Source: an uncultured Prevotellaceae bacterium (GTDB lineage Bacteria; Bacteroidota; Bacteroidia; Bacteroidales; Bacteroidaceae). Taken from it: 12,876 nt of DNA. Made by a program: the position numbers and the translations under genes. This document shows positions 6,290-12,876 of the stretch, piece after piece. The stretch is taken from NCBI GenBank assembly GCA_947303695.1, contig CAMYYX010000045.1, forward strand, positions 1-12,876, given 5' to 3'. The notes under the pieces were generated by a model. That model searched no databases, was not told the origin of the DNA, and saw only the letters and a list, made by a program, of their open reading frames with translations. Each line of letters begins with the position of its first letter. The stretch's first letter is position 1.

Positions 6290-7798
6290 CTATAGTTTTA
6301 CTTTTACAGGTTTTGATTCGTTGTGCATACGGTCGAGTGCTGTCACAACGAAGGTGTAACCTGTCTGGTTACCTTCGAGCAGATAGCGAGGTTCACCTAC
6401 GACTGCAACAAGGTGGGTTACATCGTCAGTATTGATTTTCTCTCCTTTTGCGAAGCGATAAACAGCATACCATGCAGCCTTATCTAACTCTGTCTTTGCT
6501 TTAGGCTCTTTCCATGTAAGGTATATCTTGCCAGAACCTGACAAGCCATTTCCACTTTGGAACGAGATGGATAGTTTGCTGACTTTCTTCGGGGCATTCT
6601 TATCAATCCAAGGCATCAATGGCTGAAGGGCAGGATATTTGTGATATGCTTGCTCCAACATAGTACGGTAGTTTCCCGGATTATTGACTACTGCTGCAGC
6701 ATACCATTGACAACTTCCTTGTACGTTTGAGAGACTGCGTTGGATATTGTACTTTGATATCATCTGGTGGATATTCGGATTTTGAGGATCTGCTTCCTTC
6801 ACCGTACGTTCTACATCCTGACCTATATAAAGGGGACGTTTACCACAATACTGATTCCACCATTCACACAACACTTTATAGTCAGCAACCCGATAGCCTA
6901 TATTCCAATAGATCTGTGGAATTAGGTAGTCAACCCATCCCTTATCCTGCCAAAGCACAATGTCAGCATAGAGATCGTTATAGTTTTGAGTGCCACGTGT
7001 TGCACTACCCTCTTTTGAGTTTGTACCGTCAGGACTATTGCGATAGATGCCGAATGGTGAGATACCGAACTTGACCCAAGGCTTCACCTTGCGGATGAGG
7101 TCGTGGATATCCTTGATAAGTTTGTTAACGTTATCGCGACGCCAATCATCGATGGAAGAAAAACCACGTGGGTCGGCTGCAAAATTAGCCTGATCGGGAA
7201 TCGTTTGTCCCGCAGTTGGATAGGGATAGAAATAGTCGTCCATGTGGAGTCCATCGACATCGTAGCGCTTCAAAATGTCCTCAATGACCATGCAGGTATA
7301 CTGACGGTTGACTTCGAGTGCAGGATTGAAGATGAGCAGGTCGCCATATTGGAAAAGACGTTCAGGATGGATTGCTGCAACATGATTCACAGCCACTTCC
7401 TTGGTGCCTGCAGTCTTTGCTCTATATGGATTAATCCAAGCGTGACACTCCATACCTCGATTGTGACATTCAGAAACCATCCATGCCAGAGGATCCCATC
7501 CGTCAGCTGGTGCCTTACCCTGCTGACCTGTAAGATAGCGACTCCAAGGTTCAAGGTCGGAACGATAGAGCGCATCACCCTCAGCTCGTACTTGAAACAA
7601 GATAGCATTGATGCCTGCAGACTTGAGGATATCAAGCTGACTGCTCAGCATCTGTCGCAACTGCTCTGGTGACTTACCCAGATACTGACCGTTAACACAC
7701 TGAATCCAAGCACCTCGGAACTCACGCTTGGGGTGTATTTGTGCGAAACCCTGCAAGATGCTCAAAGTAAGAAGTAGGACGAGCGATAGTTTTTTCAT
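6290..7798 (-). CDS. Exported GHL10/DUF187 family glycoside hydrolase (DigH/YngK-like)
   Basis: The 502-residue product opens with a clear signal peptide (hydrophobic core LSLVLLLTLSILQG, cleavage after Ala19 before Gln20). The family domain starts at EFRGAWIQCVNG and covers about residues 25-395 as a TIM-barrel. Landmarks are INAILFQVRAEGDALY (63-78), HAWINPYR (119-126), the acidic motif VDGLHMDDYFYPYP (181-194), FGISPFGIYR (244-253) and YLIPQIYWN (291-299). A fibronectin-III-like domain fills about 403-502. E. coli DigH of this family cleaves peptide-free glycan strands of peptidoglycan at the division site, so a periplasmic wall-remodelling role is likely but inferred. It is the last gene of the minus-strand cluster, 45 bases after the phospholipase D gene. 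Confidence 0.85.
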   Translation of the reverse strand: MKKLSLVLLLTLSILQGFAQIHPKREFRGAWIQCVNGQYLGKSPEQLRQMLSSQLDILKSAGINAILFQVRAEGDALYRSDLEPWSRYLTGQQGKAPADGWDPLAWMVSECHNRGMECHAWINPYRAKTAGTKEVAVNHVAAIHPERLFQYGDLLIFNPALEVNRQYTCMVIEDILKRYDVDGLHMDDYFYPYPTAGQTIPDQANFAADPRGFSSIDDWRRDNVNKLIKDIHDLIRKVKPWVKFGISPFGIYRNSPDGTNSKEGSATRGTQNYNDLYADIVLWQDKGWVDYLIPQIYWNIGYRVADYKVLCEWWNQYCGKRPLYIGQDVERTVKEADPQNPNIHQMISKYNIQRSLSNVQGSCQWYAAAVVNNPGNYRTMLEQAYHKYPALQPLMPWIDKNAPKKVSKLSISFQSGNGLSGSGKIYLTWKEPKAKTELDKAAWYAVYRFAKGEKINTDDVTHLVAVVGEPRYLLEGNQTGYTFVVTALDRMHNESKPVKVKL

Positions 7799-7843
7799 AT
7801 CATTGGAGTTTTTAATGTTTCTTTTATGATGATTAGCACTAAC

Positions 7844-9061
7844 TTATAGGAATGGAGTCAGCAGATTACCAAACCAAGCCACGAAACGTTTCCATTTGGT
7901 CTTGGATTTCCAGTACTCATTGCTCATGGGCACACTACTCTCAATATCGGTTTCAAACATATGAGTAAGTTCTGCCGTAATCTCCGGATCAAAAATGATG
8001 GTATTGACCTCATAATCGCAACGCAAACTACGACTATCGAGATTGGACGATCCGACCGTACAGAACGAGTCATCTACCATCATGATTTTCGTATGATGGA
8101 ACCCTCCACGAAACATATATACTTTCGCTCCGAGTTTCTGCATCTGACGTCCAGCATAATGGCTGGCATCTGGCGTGAGTGGAATATCGCTTTTCTCACT
8201 TAACATAATCTGCACATCTACCCCACGTTTGATACATCGCTTCAAGGCACTACGCACCTGATGGGTAGGTACAAAGTATGGATTGATGAGCAACACCTTA
8301 TGTTTTGCATTGTCTAACATACTACAATAAAGTTGACGGATGGATTTATTCGTCTCACGCGGTTGACGGTCGATGATGCCAAGCATGGACTTTCCTTCCC
8401 GTTCGTTGTGCTGAGGGAAATACTTTGAACCAACAAGGATTTCGCCAGTCTCGTCTGCCCACATACGGCAAAAGATATAGTGCAAATTATTGACTGCAGG
8501 ACCTTCGATACGCATATGCATATCACGCCAAGGGCCAATGCCCTCAAGGCCATTAATGTAATAATCTGCCACATTCATGCCGCCAGTATAGGCAATCTTA
8601 CCGTCTATCACGACAATCTTCCGGTGGTCGCGTGGAATGATGTGATTGACCCAAGGGAAATTAATCGGGTCGAACTTCACTAACTTGATGCCCAATGAGC
8701 AAATGCTATCGTGCATAGCACGCTTCACCGGCTGGTTGTTCGATGAATTACCAAACGCATCATACATCGCACGTACCTCGACACCCTCTTTCACCTTCTC
8801 AGCCAACTCGTGATACAACAAACCAGCAATGGAATCGTTACGGAAATTGAAATATTCAAGATGAATAAAACTCTTAGCATTACGAATAGCGTCGAACAAA
8901 TCTTCGAACTTCTCGTGGCCACTCTTCAGCAGCTTTACACGATTAAATTCTGTCAGTTCAATACCTTTGAAGGTCAGATAGTTCATCTCATCAATATTGC
9001 TCTGAGCAAGGAGCGAGCTACTGGTCATCGCAACCAGTAATATAGTCATTAATCGTCTCAT
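7844..9061 (-). CDS. Exported phospholipase D / cardiolipin-synthase-like protein
   Basis: This 405-residue member of the PLD superfamily has two HKD motifs: His146-x-Lys148-x4-Asp153 followed by the GGMN segment, and His323-x-Lys325-x4-Asp330 followed by the GSSN segment. The pair forms one active site. Such enzymes join or transfer phosphatidyl groups (for example two phosphatidylglycerols to cardiolipin) or hydrolyse phosphodiesters. The layout and the Trp/Lys-rich C-terminus ending in WFGNLLTPFL match bacterial cardiolipin synthases. Instead of the usual two N-terminal membrane segments, it has a short signal peptide (MRRLMTILLVAMTSSSLLA before Gln20), suggesting a periplasmic enzyme. Its ATG overlaps the HAD stop as ATGA, indicating translational coupling. 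Cardiolipin synthesis is the best guess; hydrolase activity is possible. Confidence 0.85.
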   Translation of the reverse strand: MRRLMTILLVAMTSSSLLAQSNIDEMNYLTFKGIELTEFNRVKLLKSGHEKFEDLFDAIRNAKSFIHLEYFNFRNDSIAGLLYHELAEKVKEGVEVRAMYDAFGNSSNNQPVKRAMHDSICSLGIKLVKFDPINFPWVNHIIPRDHRKIVVIDGKIAYTGGMNVADYYINGLEGIGPWRDMHMRIEGPAVNNLHYIFCRMWADETGEILVGSKYFPQHNEREGKSMLGIIDRQPRETNKSIRQLYCSMLDNAKHKVLLINPYFVPTHQVRSALKRCIKRGVDVQIMLSEKSDIPLTPDASHYAGRQMQKLGAKVYMFRGGFHHTKIMMVDDSFCTVGSSNLDSRSLRCDYEVNTIIFDPEITAELTHMFETDIESSVPMSNEYWKSKTKWKRFVAWFGNLLTPFL

Positions 9062-9714
9062 AGTCTATTCAATAAATCATCCAATGGTGCTATCCAGTCT
9101 TCGTCCTTTCCAACCAGCAAGCCACGCATACCTACAGCTTCACATCCTTCGATGTTTCGCGGACTATCATCAACAAACACACAATCCTCAGCACGCAATC
9201 CTGCCGCATCCAACATCCTACGAAACATGGACGGTGCAGGTTTATAATCACGAAGTTGGAAACTATAATATAAATAAGGGATATAATGGCGGAGTCCATG
9301 CCCATCTCCACTGAAGGCATCACTCTCGGCCCACTGCTGCAAGAACGGATTGAGGTTGCTCAGCAGATACAAATCATACTGTTTCTGTAAGCGCAACAAA
9401 GCTTCAAGGTTTTTCTGAGGCACAGCCTTGACGTATCCCATCCATGCCCATTTAGCCTCTTCGTAGGTATATGAAGGATTGTCCACCTCAGGAAACTTAC
9501 CACCCTTCTGCTGGGCTTCCAAAGCCAAGAGGCGGCAGAACTCATCTGTGGTGATTTCGCCTTTCTCCACTTGCCCGAAGATGCCCGTCTGTCCGAAGAT
9601 GCTCATTTGCTGACGTGCATCGGTGATGCCCAATGCCTCGAAGCGATGCATCGCTTCATCGGGCTGAAGATGTATGACCACACCTCCGAAGTCAAATATG
9701 ATATTCTTTACCAT
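9058..9714 (-). CDS. HAD-superfamily phosphatase, YihX-like subfamily
   Basis: The protein has 218 residues. Motif I is FDFGGVV with nucleophile Asp8, motif II is LLSNLN (Ser119), motif III is RDYKPAP (Lys158) and motif IV is VFVDDSPRNIEG (Asp182-Asp183). A helical cap lies between motifs I and II. The residue two after the nucleophile is Gly10, not the usual Asp; E. coli YihX, a glucose-1-phosphate phosphatase, has the same kind of change (FDLGN), so this is a subfamily trait. The frame stays open upstream to an ATG at 9831, but those 39 extra codons lie inside ung and precede the conserved MVKNIIFDFGG start. The ATG at 9714 is chosen; it overlaps the ung stop by seven bases. The substrate is unknown, probably a small sugar phosphate in the cytoplasm. 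Confidence 0.88.
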   Translation of the reverse strand: MVKNIIFDFGGVVIHLQPDEAMHRFEALGITDARQQMSIFGQTGIFGQVEKGEITTDEFCRLLALEAQQKGGKFPEVDNPSYTYEEAKWAWMGYVKAVPQKNLEALLRLQKQYDLYLLSNLNPFLQQWAESDAFSGDGHGLRHYIPYLYYSFQLRDYKPAPSMFRRMLDAAGLRAEDCVFVDDSPRNIEGCEAVGMRGLLVGKDEDWIAPLDDLLNRL

Positions 9715-10370
9715 TGTATCTCTTCTATGCCGTTTGTACGTAAATATTGGTTGGTCAGACTGAAATGATGATTTCCAAAAAAACCACGATAGGCCGAAAG
9801 TGGAGAGGGATGTGCCGAACGCAAGATGCAATGGCGGTTACCATTTATCAAATAGCTCTTGCTTTGCGCATAACTACCCCAAAGGATGAATACCAGATGT
9901 TCGCGTTTTTCACTCAAGATCCGGATCACAGCATCGGTAAACTCCTCCCACCCTTGACGTTGATGCGAACCTGCCTGATGTTCACGAACTGTCAACGTAG
10001 CGTTCAGCAACAACACTCCTTGCTGTGCCCAACGAGTCAGGTTTCCTGAAGTCGGAATCGGTGTTCCGATATCGTCTTGTATCTCTTTGAAGATATTACC
10101 CAACGAAGGAGGGAAAGGGACTCCATCATTCACAGAGAAACAAAGTCCATGAGCTTGACCAGGTTCGTGATAAGGATCCTGTCCAATCAGCACAACCTTC
10201 ACTTTGTCGAAAGGACACTGATTGAATGCGTTGAAAATCAACTTTCCAGGAGGATAGACCGTATAACGTGCATATTCTTGCTTCACGAAACCTACGAGTT
10301 TCGCAAAGTAAGGTTTGTCGAACTCACCCTGCAGTTGTTGTTGCCATGATTGTTCTATGTTGACTTGCAT
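9708..10370 (-). CDS. ung: Uracil-DNA glycosylase, family 1
   Basis: Ung removes uracil from DNA after cytosine deamination or dUTP incorporation, starting base-excision repair. The 220-residue protein is full length. It has the water-activating motif GQDPYH at 63-68 with catalytic Asp65, the adjacent GLCFSV motif (75-80), the LLNATLTVRE motif (121-130), and the DNA-intercalation loop HPSPLSAYRGFFGNHHF starting at catalytic His187. It starts six bases after the stop of the thioredoxin-like gene and overlaps the start of the HAD gene (ATGGTAA), so it appears embedded in the minus-strand operon. Confidence 0.98.
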   Translation of the reverse strand: MQVNIEQSWQQQLQGEFDKPYFAKLVGFVKQEYARYTVYPPGKLIFNAFNQCPFDKVKVVLIGQDPYHEPGQAHGLCFSVNDGVPFPPSLGNIFKEIQDDIGTPIPTSGNLTRWAQQGVLLLNATLTVREHQAGSHQRQGWEEFTDAVIRILSEKREHLVFILWGSYAQSKSYLINGNRHCILRSAHPSPLSAYRGFFGNHHFSLTNQYLRTNGIEEIQW

Positions 10371-10376
10371 ACCAAG

Positions 10377-11507
10377 TTATTTGAATAGTTCCTTCAATTT
10401 ATTCTGCAAAGCTTCTTCACGTAGGTTCTTTGCCACAATCTTCCCCTGCTGATCCACGAGCAGATTGGATGGGATTGCCTGAATCTTATAGAGTACTGCA
10501 CCTTCACACTGCCAGCCTTTCAAGTCGGAGAGTTGTGGCCAAGGCATCTGTAACTTATCTATTGCTGCTACCCAGGCTTTTTTATCTTCATCAAGTGATA
10601 TGCCAACAACCTCAAATCCTTTATCGTGATATTTGTTGTAAGCATCAACGACATTCGGCATCTCTGCTCGACAAGGACCGCACCATGATGCCCAGAAGTC
10701 AATTAACGTATATTGATTCTCGGTTATGATGGACATCACACTAACAGGTTTCCCATTCACATCATTCATGGTGAAATCCGTAAACAGCCCACCTTCTGCT
10801 GCGTTCTTCATCACTTCGATCTGCTTCATTCTCTTACGATAGTGAGGACCATCTGGGTTCTTTGCTGCATATTCCTTCAACAGCAAATCTTTCGTAGCCT
10901 CGTTTGTCGGATTCTGATAGTATTCAGCAAACAAGTAATCAGCAATTCCTGTTCCCGCATGATCGACAATAAACTGACGTTTCGCTTCTAATGTTTTGGC
11001 AGTAATCGAATCGAGTTCCTGTTGTGCCTTTGCTATTTCGTCGGGTGTTCCCTGTTGATTGAGTACGATTTGCCAAGGATCATTCTGCTTTTTCTCCCAG
11101 TCGGCTTCCAACTTTTTATATTCTTCCCACAGCGGACCGTCGGGACCATGATTGACATATACAGGAGGTTTTTGGCTCTCAGGTTTGAACAACTGCACTT
11201 CAATCAATGAGTTCTCGAATGGGATGTCCGCCAATCCCATGCCTTCGTTCGAACCATTGTGGACAGGTAACACATAACAAATGCTTACTTCCTCTGCATA
11301 TCCAGTAAACTCAAACTTACCATCCTTCACAATGGCTGTATCGAACGGAACAAACGAGAAAAAGCCTTCCATGTTACACAAGAACACAGTGTCTCCATCA
11401 ACCGTCCCTTCAGCTGTTCCTCTGATGATGTATCCTTCGGTCTTATTGACACATGCACCCAACATACACAAGCAAAAGCCAATACAGAATCCAAATAACT
11501 TATTCAT
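10377..11507 (-). CDS. DUF4369/TlpA-like thiol-disulfide lipoprotein
   Basis: The 376-residue precursor has a lipoprotein signal with lipobox LGAC (lipidated Cys19). A beta-rich DUF4369-type domain (about 25-120) follows, then a charged helical region (about 125-235) and a thioredoxin-fold AhpC/TSA-type domain (about 240-376). The active site is WCGPC with Cys276 and Cys279; the cis-proline loop is AIPSN (Pro346). This architecture is common in Bacteroidetes, where it is thought to handle thiol redox of exported proteins; a reductant role such as in ResA/TlpA is inferred. Residues after Cys19 (VNKTE) contain no acidic cluster directly next to the Cys, so retention facing the periplasm is likelier than surface export. 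It lies 21 bases after the NlpC/P60 gene and six bases before ung. Confidence 0.9.
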   Translation of the reverse strand: MNKLFGFCIGFCLCMLGACVNKTEGYIIRGTAEGTVDGDTVFLCNMEGFFSFVPFDTAIVKDGKFEFTGYAEEVSICYVLPVHNGSNEGMGLADIPFENSLIEVQLFKPESQKPPVYVNHGPDGPLWEEYKKLEADWEKKQNDPWQIVLNQQGTPDEIAKAQQELDSITAKTLEAKRQFIVDHAGTGIADYLFAEYYQNPTNEATKDLLLKEYAAKNPDGPHYRKRMKQIEVMKNAAEGGLFTDFTMNDVNGKPVSVMSIITENQYTLIDFWASWCGPCRAEMPNVVDAYNKYHDKGFEVVGISLDEDKKAWVAAIDKLQMPWPQLSDLKGWQCEGAVLYKIQAIPSNLLVDQQGKIVAKNLREEALQNKLKELFK

Positions 11508-11528
11508 ATCTACTATTAACCTCTTAAA

Positions 11529-12119
11529 CTATTTTACCCTTCCTCCTGTTACCCAATGTTGTACATAGTATTTCGTGTTGAGATCATCAACGACAACTCC
11601 ACGCGAACTGCTAGCATGGATAAACTTATTTTTTTTAAGATAAATGCCCACATGGCTAATATTATCAACCGTATTACCACCCCCAGATGTTGAAAAGAAC
11701 ACCAAGTCACCACTTGTCAACCCTGTACGGTTCACCTTCCGGCAATCCTGGGTGTATTGATCGACACTCCGACGATGAAGTTGTTTGTTGTAAACGGTCT
11801 TGTAGATAGCTGTCGTAAATCCTGAGCAGTCAACTCCAGCCTTCGTATTCCCTGCATATTTATAGGGAACACCGAGCCATTTGGACGACTCAATCATCAA
11901 CTGCCAGTTATCGTATTCCTCTATGTCAAATCCAAGAGCGAGCCCCGCCCGTGCCAATTCTCGCATGTCCACATTCTTATAGAGTGACCTTGAAGAATGG
12001 CATGATGATAAAAACAGAACAAGGGTAAGGCAGCAAAATGCTCCCCACCCTTTCCAACTAAGGAATAACGTATTAGGATTATATTTATGCTTCTGTCGCA
12101 ATCGTTTCATGATGAACAT
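11529..12119 (-). CDS. NlpC/P60 (C40) family lipoprotein peptidase, Spr/MepS-like
   Basis: The 196-residue product has a hydrophobic segment ending in lipobox LSSC (Cys40), then a C40 cysteine-peptidase domain. The catalytic Cys98 is in VDCSGF, His156 in SHVGIYL and a third polar residue His168 in FIHASS. GDLVFFS (137-143) is also typical. Relatives such as MepS cut peptide cross-links or stem peptides in peptidoglycan. Two starts are possible: ATG at 12119 (MFIMKRL) or the ATG at 12110 (MKRL), the second giving a more normal n-region. Either way the gene overlaps the end of the ABC ATPase gene (35 or 26 bases), suggesting coupled translation. The basic n-region is long (about 22 residues) for a lipoprotein. 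Confidence 0.92.
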   Translation of the reverse strand: MFIMKRLRQKHKYNPNTLFLSWKGWGAFCCLTLVLFLSSCHSSRSLYKNVDMRELARAGLALGFDIEEYDNWQLMIESSKWLGVPYKYAGNTKAGVDCSGFTTAIYKTVYNKQLHRRSVDQYTQDCRKVNRTGLTSGDLVFFSTSGGGNTVDNISHVGIYLKKNKFIHASSSRGVVVDDLNTKYYVQHWVTGGRVK

Positions 12120-12846
12120 TTCCTTCGAAATATTGTTCTATCTCAGCTATCATATCAGAATCGTCCTTATTATAGTCTTTAATGATATGTCCATGTTCAA
12201 GCAGCGCCACGCGGGTACAGATGTCAAGTGTATGCGTCAGGTTATGGCTTGATACCAGAATGGTAGCACCCGTCTGCTTGTTGTAGTCTTCCAAGAGATA
12301 TTTCATCGCTATCTGGCTCGATGGATCGAGGAAGTTGAACGGCTCGTCAAGAATCAGCAAACTGGGATGATTGAGCAAAGCTGCGATAATTCCAACCTTC
12401 TGTTGATTACCTGCAGAGAGATTTCTAATCAACTTGTTCTGACCACACACTTCTCCACTCATAAAGTCTTCATACCGCTTCAGCTGTTCATCGATTTCTT
12501 CTTTCGAGATGTTGTTCACTTTTCCAATGAATGAGAAGTACTCATCTGGTGTCAGATAGTCAATGAGGAAACCGGAATCGATGTGTGCACCTGTGAAAGT
12601 CTTCCAATCCTCACAATTCGAGGTGATGTATTCCGCATCTTCCGTCTTGATGGTCACATGGCCCGTATTGGGTTTCAGAAGATCGAGAATCAAACGGAAA
12701 AGTGTCGTCTTACCTGCACCGTTATTTCCCACCAATCCAAGTACGTCCCCACTATTGATGGTAAATGTATCGATATCTAATGCAACATTCTCTCCGAATA
12801 CTTTCTTAAGCGTTTCGAGTTGCACGGAAACTTGACATGTTTTCAT
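12085..12846 (-). CDS. ABC transporter ATP-binding protein
   Basis: This 253-residue nucleotide-binding subunit powers an ABC transporter. Visible motifs are Walker A GNNGAGKTT (40-48), signature LSAGN (143-147, a variant of LSGGQ), Walker B LLILDEP with Asp167 and catalytic Glu168, D-loop NFLDP, and switch His201 in LVSSHNL. The Q-loop position (around GAHIDSGFLIDYLT, 86-99) has no evident Gln. It is most like single-domain export-type ATPases (CcmA/YhaQ/DrrA group). No permease is visible downstream; it would be expected just beyond the right edge of the window. The substrate cannot be told. Only 30 upstream bases are visible and they show no clear promoter, so the operon probably begins outside the window. 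Confidence 0.93.
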   Translation of the reverse strand: MKTCQVSVQLETLKKVFGENVALDIDTFTINSGDVLGLVGNNGAGKTTLFRLILDLLKPNTGHVTIKTEDAEYITSNCEDWKTFTGAHIDSGFLIDYLTPDEYFSFIGKVNNISKEEIDEQLKRYEDFMSGEVCGQNKLIRNLSAGNQQKVGIIAALLNHPSLLILDEPFNFLDPSSQIAMKYLLEDYNKQTGATILVSSHNLTHTLDICTRVALLEHGHIIKDYNKDDSDMIAEIEQYFEGNVHHETIATEA

Positions 12847-12876
12847 ATCTTCTTATCATAAATTGTTTATAAATCG

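Noticed and set aside
7103..7672. 189-codon plus-strand frame opposite the GHL10 gene
   Set aside because: It is a shadow of a well-supported gene, with no plausible protein features.
9715..9831. N-terminal extension of the HAD phosphatase by 39 codons
   Set aside because: It lies entirely in the coding region of ung, has no family similarity, and the conserved protein start is the ATG at 9714.
1..12876. CRISPR array, IS element, tRNA, phage or toxin-antitoxin module
   Set aside because: No regular repeats, transposase or integrase motifs, cloverleaf or small toxin/antitoxin pairs were seen; nearly the whole window is accounted for by conserved genes.

Overview
This window reads as a chromosomal segment from a Bacteroidales bacterium, most plausibly of the Prevotella/Bacteroides group. 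The supporting signs are start codons preceded by A-rich, Shine-Dalgarno-poor leaders, a TAnnTTTG-type -7 element before fabD, signal peptides ending in Ala-Gln, a DUF4369-thioredoxin lipoprotein, and typical Bacteroidales versions of IF3, L35 and a TonB-dependent receptor. The genus call is inference; no rRNA marker is present.

Layout. Bases 1-1251 hold the end of a translation operon on the plus strand: the 3' part of infC (IF3), rpmI (L35) and rplT (L20), closed by a strong hairpin terminator. Both spacers in this operon contain a stem-loop with a single bulged C and are candidates for ribosomal-protein feedback control. Next on the plus strand are a complete TonB-dependent receptor of the BtuB/CirA type (1268-3391), a short AT-rich spacer with a fabD promoter, fabD (3566-4456), and a GH13 alpha-amylase-type enzyme without a signal peptide (4507-6282).

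From 6290 to the right end every gene is on the minus strand. In transcription order these are an ABC transporter ATPase, an NlpC/P60 lipoprotein peptidase, a DUF4369/TlpA-like thiol-disulfide lipoprotein, uracil-DNA glycosylase (ung), a HAD phosphatase, an exported cardiolipin-synthase-like phospholipase D, and an exported GHL10/DUF187 glycoside hydrolase related to DigH/YngK. Spacings run from a 35-nt overlap to a 45-nt gap, so this is probably one operon or a few tightly linked ones. Four of the seven products are predicted to cross or sit in the inner membrane and act on the envelope (peptidoglycan peptides, glycan strands, phospholipids, thiols).

No rRNA, tRNA, mobile element, CRISPR array, phage gene or recognisable defence system was seen. 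No gene-free stretch exceeds about 175 bases. The window is mostly housekeeping. The least explained items are the two leader hairpins, the long N-terminal presequence of the TonB receptor, the terminator hairpin that lies almost on that receptor's start codon, and the mixed envelope/ung/HAD cluster.
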